Under the pieces are notes generated by a model. The model was not told the origin of the DNA and made no database searches. It saw nothing but the letters and a program-made list of their open reading frames with translations. DNA of 64,000 bases from contig JBFEOQ010000001.1 of the NCBI GenBank assembly GCA_041550515.1, positions 1 to 64,000 of the forward strand, given 5' to 3'. Position 1 is the first letter of the stretch, and the number at the start of each line of letters is the position of its first letter. This DNA is from PFL35 sp041550515 (GTDB lineage: Archaea; Thermoplasmatota; E2; DHVEG-1). The position numbers were made by a program, and so were the translations under genes. This document shows positions 28,253 through 37,906 of this stretch, piece by piece.

Positions 28253-28283
28253 TAAAATATTTCTAAATGGTGATGAGGATTTT

Positions 28284-29114
28284 TTATTTATTATTTTTAT
28301 AGAGTTTTGTAGCTTTATCTGCAGATGTTGTTATCCCTTTTATCATAGCTGAGCTAAAACCTTTATGTTCCATTTCATTAAGACCTGCAATGGTACATCC
28401 CTCGGGTGTTGTAACCTTATCAATTTCCATCTCTGGATGATTATCTATATTTAGAATTAATGAAGCTGCTCCTTTAGCTGTTTGTGCAGCCATTGGTATA
28501 GCCTCATATGAGTGAAAGCCTATTTCTATTCCTCCTTGTGACGCGGATCTTATAGCCCTTAAAAAAAATGCTATTCCACATGCACCTAGTGCTGTTGCTG
28601 GTATCATCTGTTCTTCTGATATAATAAAGGTTTTACCTATGTGATTAAAGATTTTTTTTACATATTCAATTGTTTCTCTTGATGCTGTATCTGATGCTAT
28701 GCATGTCATTGATTCTCTGATTGCAGATGCAATATTTGGCATTACACGTACTACTTGTATTTGTTTTTTTATAAGTCTTAATATTTCGTTTGTAGTTACA
28801 CCTGATATAATAGATATTATTATATGCTTTTTTGGGTTTAATTTAGAGTTTATTTCTTGAAGTAGTTCTTTGGCTTGTTGAGGAGGTACTGCAATTATTA
28901 TAATTTTTGATTTTTTTACTGCTTCACAATTATTTTTTAGGACTACACACCCTTTTTTTTCAAAGCTTATTAAAAGTTTTGTTTTTCTTCTGGTTAGTGT
29001 TATTTGTTCTGGTTTTATCATAGAGGAAAGTATAAATCCTTTTGCAATTGCACTTCCAATGTTTCCACTACCAATTATTGCAATGTTTTCATTTATTATC
29101 TCCAAATAATCCAC
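28284..29114 (-). CDS. proC: pyrroline-5-carboxylate reductase
   Basis: The 276-residue NAD(P)H-dependent enzyme makes the last step of proline synthesis. It has the N-terminal Rossmann IGSGNIGSAIAKGF, the VVRVMPNIAS loop and the C-terminal helical region with TTPEGCTIAGLNEME, all typical of ProC. It is transcribed alone, convergent with the operon from 23 kb. Confidence 0.93.
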   Translation of the reverse strand: MDYLEIINENIAIIGSGNIGSAIAKGFILSSMIKPEQITLTRRKTKLLISFEKKGCVVLKNNCEAVKKSKIIIIAVPPQQAKELLQEINSKLNPKKHIIISIISGVTTNEILRLIKKQIQVVRVMPNIASAIRESMTCIASDTASRETIEYVKKIFNHIGKTFIISEEQMIPATALGACGIAFFLRAIRSASQGGIEIGFHSYEAIPMAAQTAKGAASLILNIDNHPEMEIDKVTTPEGCTIAGLNEMEHKGFSSAMIKGITTSADKATKLYKNNK

Positions 29115-29187
29115 CTTTGATTAGTAAATATTAAAATCTTATAACATATGGTTAGTATATAAAAAATGTTATTTCTTTGTAAAATTT

Positions 29188-29862
29188 TTATGTTAATCTA
29201 TTTTTTACTTTTTCACTTTTTAATTCTTTTAATGCATTTTTCGCAATCCATATTGCAGTTTTATTTTTGGCTTTTATAAGCTCTTCTGCTGTTTTAATCG
29301 CTTTTTTATTTAGACTTATATTTCTTTTTCCAATATTTCGTAGTGCCCAATTTACAGCTTTTTTAACATAATTTCTTTCATCATTTGCATGCTTTGTAAT
29401 TACTAACATAAACTTTTCAAATTTTTCATCACAAGTTTTTTTATCATGTACTGAAAGCCCGGCAACCAAGGAAAAAGCAGCTCTTTTTACAAACTCTTCT
29501 TCTCTTTCGCTCCATTCATATGCTTTTTCCCATGCATGAGAAGTTTTATCAAAAAGACTTGTACAAACTTGATCACAAACATCCCATGAATCAAAATCCT
29601 TAGCCCAAGAATTCATTTGTTTTTTTGTAACTTTTTTAGGGTCATCAATAAAGCAGGCTAAAAGTCTCGCGTCATGAATACCAGAATTCCAAAGTTTTAG
29701 AGCAAGATCATGATTTAAACCAATTTTTTTTGCAATAGGTCTTAAAATATATATAGAAACGCCAAGGTTATTATTTGGATTAATACCATAACGTGCCATC
29801 CCCTCAACATTTTTAGGATTTTCAAGTGATTTTAATTTTTTAATTATTTCTTCAAACTCCAT
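29188..29862 (-). CDS. AlkD-like DNA alkylation repair protein
   Basis: The 224-residue all-helical HEAT-like protein matches the DNA_alkylation family: LWNSGIHDARLLACFIDDP near residue 60, DSWDVCDQVC at about 92, and repeated helical pairs such as FVKRAAFSLVAGL and NYVKKAVNWALRNIG. Bacterial AlkD excises N3- and N7-alkylated bases. Its substrate here is untested. Confidence 0.8.
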   Translation of the reverse strand: MEFEEIIKKLKSLENPKNVEGMARYGINPNNNLGVSIYILRPIAKKIGLNHDLALKLWNSGIHDARLLACFIDDPKKVTKKQMNSWAKDFDSWDVCDQVCTSLFDKTSHAWEKAYEWSEREEEFVKRAAFSLVAGLSVHDKKTCDEKFEKFMLVITKHANDERNYVKKAVNWALRNIGKRNISLNKKAIKTAEELIKAKNKTAIWIAKNALKELKSEKVKNRLT

Positions 29863-29931
29863 AATAAAACTAAATATAAAATTTTTATAAAAAACTAAAG
29901 GTTTTAAAGAAAAGATTTATCCTTATCTAAA

Positions 29932-30717
29932 ATGATAGATTTAGTTTATCAGATAATTCTTCCTTTTGTTTTATCAGCATTAATTGTTATCTTGATAACA
30001 ATTGTTGCAGAAAAATATGGTACAAAAATCGGGGGAATAATCGGTACTCTTCCAACAACAATAATCATTGCATATATTTTTATTGCATTGAATAAAGGTA
30101 TAATATTCGCTTCCAACTCAGTTGCTGTAGTTCCCGCTGAGATGGGTGTTAATATTGTGTTTGTTTGTCTATTTGCAGTCCTTTCATATAGATCAACTAT
30201 AAATGCATTTTTTAGTTCATTTTTTGTTTGGTTAATTCTTTCAACTATTCTTTACCTAGTAAATTTACAGAATATCTATCTTTCTATAATTGTATTTACA
30301 ACTTCTATGATTTCTATGTTTATTATACTCGAAAAAAAATTTAAGATAAAATCTCAGGGTAAAAGAACTATACATTATTCACCTCAAAAAATTTTATTAC
30401 GTGGAATTTTAACAGGAATAATTATTGCAATATCTGTTTTATTATCTAATATCAACGAAGTTCTAAGCGGAATTTTCACAGTTTTTCCAGCTATTTTTTC
30501 TTCTACTATGCTAATCACATTAAAAGAACATGGTCCTAATTTCTCAGCAGGTATAGCAAAATCAATGATTTTTGGTAGTCCTAGTGTTATGAGCTATGCC
30601 GTAAGTATTCATTTCCTATATCCTACTTATGGTATTTCTTTTGGTAGTATCTTTTCATTTATAATTTCTGTAGTTATAACCTTAATAATTTTTAAATTAA
30701 GGAAAAAAATTAGTTAA
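29932..30717 (+). CDS. polytopic membrane protein, DUF3147-like, with internal repeat
   Basis: The 261-residue protein has about eight hydrophobic segments. The two halves appear related: GGIIGTLPTTIIIAYIFI (about 32-50) and SGIFTVFPAIFSSTMLIT (about 182-199) occupy equivalent positions, suggesting duplication of a four-helix unit. The Gly-rich TLP/VFP turn resembles DUF3147 proteins. Function unknown; it stands divergent from the AlkD-like gene. Confidence 0.55.
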   Translation: MIDLVYQIILPFVLSALIVILITIVAEKYGTKIGGIIGTLPTTIIIAYIFIALNKGIIFASNSVAVVPAEMGVNIVFVCLFAVLSYRSTINAFFSSFFVWLILSTILYLVNLQNIYLSIIVFTTSMISMFIILEKKFKIKSQGKRTIHYSPQKILLRGILTGIIIAISVLLSNINEVLSGIFTVFPAIFSSTMLITLKEHGPNFSAGIAKSMIFGSPSVMSYAVSIHFLYPTYGISFGSIFSFIISVVITLIIFKLRKKIS

Positions 30718-30824
30718 TAAAAACTTAAAATCAAATATTTTAAAAAATGGATTTAATAAAATATATTATATTTATATTTATCATATTAAAAATAATATAA
30801 ATTATTATAATTAGAGGGAGTTAA

Positions 30825-30935
30825 CTACTTTACCCATAAATAAAACTGTAACTGTTTCTTTTTGTTGTAGTATATTCCTAAAAAAATTGCAACTATAAGG
30901 ATTGATATGATTCCAATAGAGTAAAATTTTTTCAT
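30825..30935 (-). CDS. 36-residue single-span membrane microprotein (putative)
   Basis: The ORF encodes MKKFYSIGIISILIV..., one hydrophobic helix (about residues 5-24) followed by a Lys/Gln-rich tail. It lies in an otherwise gene-free stretch of about 350 bp between the DUF3147-like gene and an unknown minus-strand gene. No family recognised, and a chance ORF cannot be excluded. The rest of this stretch is plain AT-rich sequence with no other feature. Confidence 0.35.
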   Translation of the reverse strand: MKKFYSIGIISILIVAIFLGIYYNKKKQLQFYLWVK

Positions 30936-31063
30936 ATTTATACTTTCACTTATCTTATTATATTATTTGTAAGTATTTAAAAACCTTTTTTTGTTCGGAA
31001 AAAAACAAAAGAAATATTAAATAAAAAATAATAAATTAAAAAGAGATAGTTTACTTCATTATA

Positions 31064-31642
31064 TTATATGTTGGCGAATGTTTTATTCTCCTTTAAATAA
31101 TTCCAATTTTTATAATTAGAGTATCTGGTTTTTTCAATATTATTAATACCATTTTCACCATTGCTGAATCTATCAATTAATATTCCTTCAATATCTCTAA
31201 CAATTATTTCTGTTTCATCTTCTGAAAAATCAGCTGTAAAAATTTTACCATTCGTATAGATAATACCTTGTTCTGAATTATAAATTGGTTTTTTTTCAAA
31301 GAGTATTTCTGTATCAAAATCCATGATGTCCTCTAAGGTTTTAAGCTGATATGCATCTTCTGCCATTCCAATCATTGTTCTAAATACACGAATTTTCTTT
31401 GGATCGGATTCATTATTTATCTGATTTTTAATATTTGAGATAATTGCAGGTATATCTTGTTGATTTAGATTTAGCAGAATATTTTTCCAAAACCAATTAT
31501 ATACTTTACTTGCACGAGCGTTAATATGTTCTGGAAGTTTGTCAGGCCATATAATAATTCTACCATTTATTATACGATGTTTTTTACGCCATTCATTTCT
31601 TTGTCGATCTAGTTCTTTTTTTCTATCATTGGTTTGGGTAAT
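31064..31642 (-). CDS. unknown protein, probable ATT start
   Basis: The first ATG (31375) gives 103 residues, but the frame stays open upstream for a further 89 codons until a TGA, with no ATG/GTG/TTG. An AGGTGA ribosome-binding site sits 4-5 bases before an in-frame ATT at 31642; starting there gives 192 residues. The added part reads as real protein (basic NDRKKELDRQRNEWRKKHR, then IIIWPDKLPEHINARASKVYNWFWKNI). The C-terminal half is acidic and beta-rich. I recognise no family. Confidence 0.5.
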   Translation of the reverse strand: MTQTNDRKKELDRQRNEWRKKHRIINGRIIIWPDKLPEHINARASKVYNWFWKNILLNLNQQDIPAIISNIKNQINNESDPKKIRVFRTMIGMAEDAYQLKTLEDIMDFDTEILFEKKPIYNSEQGIIYTNGKIFTADFSEDETEIIVRDIEGILIDRFSNGENGINNIEKTRYSNYKNWNYLKENKTFANI

Positions 31643-31751
31643 TATTTCACCTTCTAATCAATATCTGATATTTATTCAACTAATATATAAAAATATTGCT
31701 AATTATGTTTCGACTATTACCGTAATATTCATAATATTTTAAAAAATTAAT

Positions 31752-32831
31752 TCATTTATTCGAATAACGATATTCAATATTACAGCTACCTTCCGTACTT
31801 ACCATACAAGGACCAACAGGTGTTTCAGGTGTGCATGCCTGACCAAACAAAGGACAATCGAAAGGAGTGACTAAACCTCTTAAAAGTTCACCACAGAGAC
31901 AACCCTCTGGTTCATGTAACTCTTTGTTTTCTAAATCCTTCAAAATATCCTTATATTTAACTGTTGCATCAAAAGATTCATATTTTTTCTTAATTTTAAG
32001 ACCAGATTTAGGAATTACTGGAAAACCCCGCCATTTAATATCACAAGGTTCAAAAACTTCATTTAAAACTTTCTGAGCTTTAATATTTCCCTCAGGATGA
32101 ACAACCCTATTATATTCATTTTCGACATATGTTTTACCTTGTTTAATTTGTTTAACTAGCATCCAACAGCTCATGAGAACATCAATTGGTTCAAAGCCAG
32201 CAATAACTTGTGGAATACAATAATCTTTAGATATAAATTCATAAGGTTTAGTTCCTGTAATTGTTGAAACATGACCAGGTTCAATAATTCCATCAAGATT
32301 AAGTTCACCCATATCAAGAATAGTCTTAAGTGCATAAGGCATAGTACGATGACAACAAAATATACTAAAATTTTTTGGAGGATTACTAATGATCGTTGCA
32401 GCTGTGGTAGGAGCTGTAGTTTCAAATCCAACACCCATAAAAACAACATCTTTAGATGGATTCTCATATGCAATTTTTACAGCATCTTCTATACCATAAA
32501 TAGTACGAATATCATAACCTTCTGCTTTCATATCTCCAAGGGATTTATTCTCCCCGGGAACATTAATCATATCTCCAAAACTTGTAACAATTTCCCCATT
32601 TTCAGCAATTAGAAGCATTTTTTCTATTTCCAAAGTTGTTGTAACGCAAACTGGACAACCAGGTCCTTGACTAACAGTTACACCACTTTTTTTTAAAAGA
32701 CTGTTAAGTCCATGTTTTACAAGAGTATCCTGATGTGTTCCACATACATGCATAAATTTTGCTTTAATTTTCTCGTTTTTAATCTTTGATATAATATCTT
32801 TTCCAAGATTTTTATCACTAAGAGAAAACAA
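31752..32831 (-). CDS. hypD: hydrogenase maturation factor HypD
   Basis: HypD, with HypC, is the scaffold on which the Fe(CN)2CO centre is built. The 359-residue protein shows FMHVCGTHQDT with the essential Cys, GPGCPVCVT, FETTAPTTAA, and the C-terminal cluster Cys residues EGCLCGELLRG and FGQACTPETPVGPCMVS. It starts 2 bp after hypC ends. Confidence 0.96.
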   Translation of the reverse strand: MFSLSDKNLGKDIISKIKNEKIKAKFMHVCGTHQDTLVKHGLNSLLKKSGVTVSQGPGCPVCVTTTLEIEKMLLIAENGEIVTSFGDMINVPGENKSLGDMKAEGYDIRTIYGIEDAVKIAYENPSKDVVFMGVGFETTAPTTAATIISNPPKNFSIFCCHRTMPYALKTILDMGELNLDGIIEPGHVSTITGTKPYEFISKDYCIPQVIAGFEPIDVLMSCWMLVKQIKQGKTYVENEYNRVVHPEGNIKAQKVLNEVFEPCDIKWRGFPVIPKSGLKIKKKYESFDATVKYKDILKDLENKELHEPEGCLCGELLRGLVTPFDCPLFGQACTPETPVGPCMVSTEGSCNIEYRYSNK

Positions 32832-32833
32832 TT

Positions 32834-33067
32834 TTATTTTTCCTCCTCATAAGATAATATTTCCCTAAAAAGATCAATAGTTTCTTTTACATCTTTTTTA
32901 TTTAAAACCTCGATAGCAAAACCTGCATGAACTAATATATAATCTCCAATTTTAACATCAACTAAAGAAATATTTGCCTTACGTTTTGTACCTTCCCCAT
33001 AATCAATAAACGCATGCTCTTTGTTGTTATCAATTTCAACAACTTTTCCAGGTATTGCTAAACACAC
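32834..33067 (-). CDS. hypC: hydrogenase maturation chaperone HypC
   Basis: HypC binds HypD and the large-subunit precursor through an N-terminal Cys exposed after Met removal. I chose the second GTG (33067) because it gives (M)CLAIPGKV, the family N-terminus; the first GTG (33073) would bury the Cys behind two residues. The 77-residue protein has KANISLVDVKIGDYILVHAGFAIE, typical of HypC. GGTG just upstream may serve as ribosome-binding site. Confidence 0.92.
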   Translation of the reverse strand: MCLAIPGKVVEIDNNKEHAFIDYGEGTKRKANISLVDVKIGDYILVHAGFAIEVLNKKDVKETIDLFREILSYEEEK

Positions 33068-33105
33068 AAGCACCGGGTATGATAATACATATTATAAAAC
33101 TATGG

Positions 33106-33594
33106 TTAATAATTTATAGATTCAGATTTTATTAATAATCTATAAATCCTCCCCAAATATGAGGGGGCAGGAGCAAATATACTCATAATTCTTCTCATAA
33201 AATAGTTATCTTCATTAGTTAAGAAGAAAACTACAATTGGAGCTCGATTTCCTTCTATATTAGAAATTCTTCTAATTAAAAAGGATTTTACTGAAATAAT
33301 TGTAATATTACCGATTTGTTCTTGCTCAAGATTATGCATAATACATTACAATATTAAGTATTTATTATTATTTTTGAATATTCTACCTAAATAACCTTGG
33401 TAATCAAACTGCCATTCATCATTTTCTTTATAAATTTGACCAAATCCTCCACCAAATTTACCATCTTCAAAAAACGTTAATTTTAAAATAATTTCTTTCT
33501 CAGAATAATCAAGTGTTTTAATCGACTAAGTACTATATACAGAAGTTGAAAGAATAACTAAACATACAAAAATAAAAATTATTGGATTTTTCAT
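33106..33594 (-). pseudogene. decayed small secreted-protein gene with two in-frame stops
   Basis: From ATG 33594 the frame reads a clear signal peptide (MKNPIIFIFVCLVILSTSVYS), meets TAG at 33526-33528, continues as plausible protein (LKLTFFEDGKFGGGFGQIY, then GYLGRIF), meets TAA at 33346-33348, and continues through a third open segment (ATG 33339 to 33106) that ends in APSYLGRIYRLL. All three parts share one frame over 163 codons. The simplest reading is a gene with two nonsense mutations; alternatively the last part is a separate 77-residue gene. TAG ends normal genes elsewhere in the window. No family recognised. Confidence 0.45.
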
Positions 33595-33785
33595 GTCTTT
33601 TCTCCAATATTTTGCTTTAAATTATTATATTAATAAACTTTTACCCATAACTTTGATAAACTAGGATTATAACAATGAAAAAGTTATAAAAATTGTATTT
33701 TAAATTAGACAGTTAAAGCTAAATAGATCAATATATTTTAGACCCCTCAATTAATTAAAATTGGATTTATAGGTAGTTTGATCTT

Positions 33786-35312
33786 ATGAAAGAATTAGAA
33801 AAAATCTCATCGGTATGTCCAGCATGTTACCAAGAAGGATTAATTAAGAAAATAGATGCAAAAATTGTTGAAGAAAATGGTAAAGTCTACATTCTTAAGA
33901 ACTGTGATAAACATGGAAACTTTAAGGATATATATTTTTCAGATGTAAATTTGTATAATAAGTGGTTTAAATATTTAGTAACAGGTAGTTATGCACCAGA
34001 CGTAAAAACTCATGTTTTTGATGAACCAGCTCTATATGATAAGCATATGTCTCAGAGTGTTTTAACAAATCTATTAATAACAAATCGTTGTGATCTAAGA
34101 TGCGGATATTGCTTTATGAATGCTGGTGCCTCAGGTCGTGTTTATGAACCTTCTATAGAAAAAATCCGTGAAATGATGATAATGGCTCGAAATGAGAGAC
34201 CGACAGGATCAAAAGCTATACAGATAACTGGTGGTGAACCCACAATAAGAGAAGACATACTAGAAATAGTAAAAATGGCAAAAGAAGTAGGATATTCGCA
34301 TGTTCAAGTAAATACTAATGGTATGAAACTTGCGGAAAGTGTTGAATTTTGTCAAGCTTTAAAAGATGCAAAAGTTAATACAATCTACATGAGTTTTGAC
34401 GGTGTAACAAAAGAAACTAATCCATGGATTGAAAAAAACATAAAAGCAATTGAAAATTTACGAAAAGTTAATCTTAAATGTGTATTAGTCCCTGTGTTAA
34501 TAGGAGGCAAAAACCTTCATCAAACAGGAAAAATCATAAAATTTGCACTAGACAATATGGATATTATACGTGGTGTAAACTTCCAACCAATCAGTTTTTG
34601 CGGTCGTATAACAAAAATAAAAGATGATAAAAGAGAAAAACAGCGTGTTGACTATGTTATGATGATGGAGGCAATTGAAAAAGAATTTAAAGGTAAAATT
34701 TCTCGTGATGATTTTTATCCCGTCCCATTTGTTTTTCCTGTTTCAAAATTAATAGAGATACTAAAAGGAAAATCACAGGTTGAATTTACCGCTCATCCAG
34801 GATGTGGAGGTGCAACATATATTTTTATCGATGATAATGGCGATCCTTTACCAGTTACTCGCTTCATCGATGTAAAATCACTATTAGATTTTATTAACAA
34901 GCAAAGTGAAATAAAAGGTCCTCTAAAAAAGATAAGAATAGCAGGAACTTTCTTAAGAAATATTGACGGTTTTGTAGATTATAGTAAAGCACCACATGGT
35001 TTTAATCTTAAAAAATTGCTAAAGGATGCTGCTATCGGTGGAAGCTATGATTCTCTCCGTGGTTTTCATTATAAATCTTTGTTTGTAGGAAGTATGTGGT
35101 TTCAGGATGCATTTAATCTTAATATCGATCGTTTACAGCGATGTGTTATCCATTATGCAACTGAAGAAGGAATCGTACCATTTTGTACATATAATGGTAT
35201 AGGTATCGGTGATAAGATACGTGAGAAACACTCATTTACAATAAAAGAATGGGAAGAACAAACTGGTCGAAAAATTAAAGATGATCTTAGAAAAGATGTG
35301 CCATTAGCCTAA
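33786..35312 (+). CDS. tes: radical SAM protein of the tetraether lipid synthase (Tes) family
   Basis: The 508-residue enzyme matches the MJ0619/Tes family, which joins archaeol chains into tetraether (GDGT) lipids. Seen: N-terminal CPAC and CDKHG knuckle, radical SAM CxxxCxxC at Cys102, Cys106 and Cys109 (CDLRCGYC), the GGEPT motif, a central HPGCGGATYIF, and a C-terminal region with Cys in RCVIHYA and PFCTYN for accessory clusters. Paralogues with other lipid substrates exist, so the reaction is inferred. Confidence 0.8.
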   Translation: MKELEKISSVCPACYQEGLIKKIDAKIVEENGKVYILKNCDKHGNFKDIYFSDVNLYNKWFKYLVTGSYAPDVKTHVFDEPALYDKHMSQSVLTNLLITNRCDLRCGYCFMNAGASGRVYEPSIEKIREMMIMARNERPTGSKAIQITGGEPTIREDILEIVKMAKEVGYSHVQVNTNGMKLAESVEFCQALKDAKVNTIYMSFDGVTKETNPWIEKNIKAIENLRKVNLKCVLVPVLIGGKNLHQTGKIIKFALDNMDIIRGVNFQPISFCGRITKIKDDKREKQRVDYVMMMEAIEKEFKGKISRDDFYPVPFVFPVSKLIEILKGKSQVEFTAHPGCGGATYIFIDDNGDPLPVTRFIDVKSLLDFINKQSEIKGPLKKIRIAGTFLRNIDGFVDYSKAPHGFNLKKLLKDAAIGGSYDSLRGFHYKSLFVGSMWFQDAFNLNIDRLQRCVIHYATEEGIVPFCTYNGIGIGDKIREKHSFTIKEWEEQTGRKIKDDLRKDVPLA

Positions 35313-35496
35313 ATTTTTAAATATTATTTTCAAATTATTTTTAGGATTGTCTGATTAATTAGAAATATTAATTTTTCTAATTAAGATGGATTACATAAAA
35401 ATTCATATCAAGGATAATAACTAATAAAAAAAAAATTAATATAATATCGATTGTTTTTATAGTTGCTATATTTTCAATAAATCAAATTTATTATTC

Positions 35497-36267
35497 TTAA
35501 TGTCCAAAATAAATTTTAATAAACCACATTAAGAGAATTCCAAAGATAAATATTATTAATGTTATTAGGTATTTTTTATAATCTAACTCTTTTTTAATCT
35601 CAGGGATTAAATCTGTTGCAGCGATATAAATAAATCCTCCAGCTGCAAATGGAAGTAAAAATATAGTTGCATCATCTATTGCTCTTGATATAATAAATCC
35701 GATTATTCCGCCAATTATCGCAGTTGCTGCGATAATGAAATTTAATATAATTGCTTTTTTCTTTTTAAACCCACCATAAATAAGCACACCAAAGTCGCCA
35801 ATTTCTTGAGGGATTTCATGTGCCACTATCGCAAAGGTGGTTGTAATACCTAGTTCAATTGAAGTTACAAAACTTGCTGCAAGTATCAGACCATCTATAA
35901 AATTATGTACACTGTCACCAATTAAATTCATGTAATGGAATGTATGGATATCACAACTTTCCTTATGACAATGTCTCCAATGAAGAACTTTCTCAATTAT
36001 AAAAAATAAAATAAACCCAACAATAACAAAAATAAAAATTTCTAAAGGTATTTCCATATGACCTTCGTGTTCATAAATAGATTTTTCAATAGCCTCAGGT
36101 ATAAGATGTAAAAAAGCACCAGCCATAAGAGCACCGGCAGATAAACTTACTAAAAATAAAAGTATTTTATTTAGTACTTTTTCTTTTAAAGCAAGTGTAA
36201 ATATTCCTATAAATGAAACTAACGATATTAGAATAGTTGTAATAATTATATACGCAAGTGTTATCAT
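35497..36267 (-). CDS. ZIP-family metal transporter
   Basis: The 256-residue membrane protein has about eight hydrophobic segments and both ZIP metal-binding helices: HNFIDGLILAASF and HEIPQEIGDFGVLI. A His-rich loop (WRHCHKESCDIHTFH) lies between. It probably imports zinc or a similar divalent metal into the cytosol. It is the last of four same-strand genes (cupin, cysteine synthase, racemase, ZIP). Confidence 0.88.
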   Translation of the reverse strand: MITLAYIIITTILISLVSFIGIFTLALKEKVLNKILLFLVSLSAGALMAGAFLHLIPEAIEKSIYEHEGHMEIPLEIFIFVIVGFILFFIIEKVLHWRHCHKESCDIHTFHYMNLIGDSVHNFIDGLILAASFVTSIELGITTTFAIVAHEIPQEIGDFGVLIYGGFKKKKAIILNFIIAATAIIGGIIGFIISRAIDDATIFLLPFAAGGFIYIAATDLIPEIKKELDYKKYLITLIIFIFGILLMWFIKIYFGH

Positions 36268-36279
36268 TTTATAAATCCT

Positions 36280-36972
36280 CTATTTTTCAATTGAATATTC
36301 AACTGCTTTTTTAGCATGAATAATTGTTGTATTAAAAACAGGTATATCAATATCACTACTTTTTAATAAAAGTGGAATTTCTGTACAACCCAAAATTATT
36401 CCTCTTGCACCCTTTGAAATTAGCTTATTAATGATTTTCAGTAGCTTTTGTTTTGAAGATTTTTCAATAATATTAAAAGTTAATTCCTCTGAGATTATAT
36501 TATTTATTATATCTTGATCTTTAATATCAGGGATTATTGTTTCAATCTCATATTTATCTTTTAAACGTTTTTTATAAAAATCTTCACTCATAGTAATTTT
36601 AGTACCTATCAAACCAACTTTTTTTATGTTTTTTTCAAAGATTTTTTTCCCAGTTTCATCAATAATATTAATTAAAGGAATTTTAATGTTATTTTCAACT
36701 TCATCTGCTATTTTATGAATTGTATTAGCACAAATGATAATAAGTTGTGCACCTGCTTTTTCTAAAGTTTTTGCTGCATAAATAATTGACTTAGTAATTT
36801 CATTCCAATTGTCATGGTTTTTAATTATAGTTTCTTCAAAATCAATTGAAAATAAAATACAAATAGCAGAATGTTTTCCACCTAGTTTTTCATTAATTTC
36901 TTCATTAATAATTCTATAGTATTCTAGGGTTGAGATCCAAGTTGTTCCGCCTATTAGACCGATTATTTTCAT
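36280..36972 (-). CDS. aspartate/glutamate racemase family protein
   Basis: The 230-residue protein shows the two catalytic Cys motifs of the family, ICANTIHK (about residue 81) and LGCTEIPLLL (about 194), and the N-terminal IGLIGGTTWISTLEYY typical of aspartate racemases. It would interconvert L- and D-aspartate or a related amino acid. It lies 11 bp after the cysteine synthase gene and 12 bp before the ZIP gene. Confidence 0.85.
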   Translation of the reverse strand: MKIIGLIGGTTWISTLEYYRIINEEINEKLGGKHSAICILFSIDFEETIIKNHDNWNEITKSIIYAAKTLEKAGAQLIIICANTIHKIADEVENNIKIPLINIIDETGKKIFEKNIKKVGLIGTKITMSEDFYKKRLKDKYEIETIIPDIKDQDIINNIISEELTFNIIEKSSKQKLLKIINKLISKGARGIILGCTEIPLLLKSSDIDIPVFNTTIIHAKKAVEYSIEK

Positions 36973-36983
36973 ATCAAAATCCT

Positions 36984-37892
36984 TTAACTAAATAAATCGG
37001 TTGTAAGATATCTATCTCCACGATCTGGGAAAATAACAACAATTACACCACTATTTGCATTTTTTGCAGTTTCTACTGCTGCAAGCATTGCTGCGCCACT
37101 ACTCATACCAGCAAAAATTCCTTCTTTTCTAGCAAGTTCTCTTGTCATCTCAAATGCATCCTCTGATTCAATCATAACCTCTATATCAATCATAGAGGGA
37201 TCATAAATAGAAGGTATAATTGCTTCTTCCATATTCTTTAGACCTTGTATATAATGTCCTTTAACAGGATGAGCACAAACAATTTTTACTTTAGGATTAT
37301 ATTCCTTCAAATATTTTCCTACACCCATAATTGTTCCAGATGTCCCGATCGCACTGACAAAATAATCAACTTTACTACTGGTTTGATTAAGAATTTCACA
37401 CGCTGTAGTTTCATAGTGAGCCATTTTATTATAATGATTTGTAAATTGATCTGTACAAAAATATTTATCTGGATATTTTTCTCTAAGTTCTCTGACTTTC
37501 ATAATAGCACCATCAGTACCTTTATCTGCAGGAGTTAAAATCACATTTCCACCAAAAGCTGTTATCATTTTTCTACGTTCGATAGAAACTGCTTCACTCA
37601 TTACAATTTCAACTTTGTAACCTTTTACCACACCAATCATCGCAAGAGAAATACCTGTATTACCAGATGTCGCCTCAATTATCGTTTTACCTTTGACTAG
37701 TGCGCATTCTGATTCAGCTTGTTTAATCATTTTTAATGCAATTCTATCTTTTATGCTTCCTCCAGGATTATTACCCTCAAGTTTTGCATAAATAATCGTA
37801 TTAATATTAGGGTTAAGCTTATTTATTCTAACCATTGGAGTATTTCCGATTAAGTCAATAATAGTTCTTCCAATATTCTTATTTGAAATCAT
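36984..37892 (-). CDS. cysK: cysteine synthase / O-acetylserine sulfhydrylase
   Basis: The 302-residue PLP enzyme has the Schiff-base Lys48 in PGGSIKDRIA, the TSGNTG substrate loop, the phosphate-binding GTSGTI loop and a C-terminal FPDRGDRYL. Its donor may be O-acetylserine or O-phosphoserine; no serine acetyltransferase gene is nearby. The cupin gene ends the same leader 14 bp upstream. Confidence 0.92.
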   Translation of the reverse strand: MISNKNIGRTIIDLIGNTPMVRINKLNPNINTIIYAKLEGNNPGGSIKDRIALKMIKQAESECALVKGKTIIEATSGNTGISLAMIGVVKGYKVEIVMSEAVSIERRKMITAFGGNVILTPADKGTDGAIMKVRELREKYPDKYFCTDQFTNHYNKMAHYETTACEILNQTSSKVDYFVSAIGTSGTIMGVGKYLKEYNPKVKIVCAHPVKGHYIQGLKNMEEAIIPSIYDPSMIDIEVMIESEDAFEMTRELARKEGIFAGMSSGAAMLAAVETAKNANSGVIVVIFPDRGDRYLTTDLFS

Positions 37893-37906
37893 ATTTTACA
37901 CCAAAT

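Noticed and set aside
33526..33528. Pyrrolysine or other recoding at the in-frame TAG
   Set aside because: TAG terminates several ordinary genes in the window, no pyl genes are present, and a second stop (TAA) follows in the same frame, so decay is simpler.
35313..35496. Short hydrophobic plus-strand peptide (about 35430-35500) before the ZIP gene
   Set aside because: No usable start codon and no ribosome-binding site; AT-rich sequence alone can give such a peptide. Nothing else is seen in this gap.
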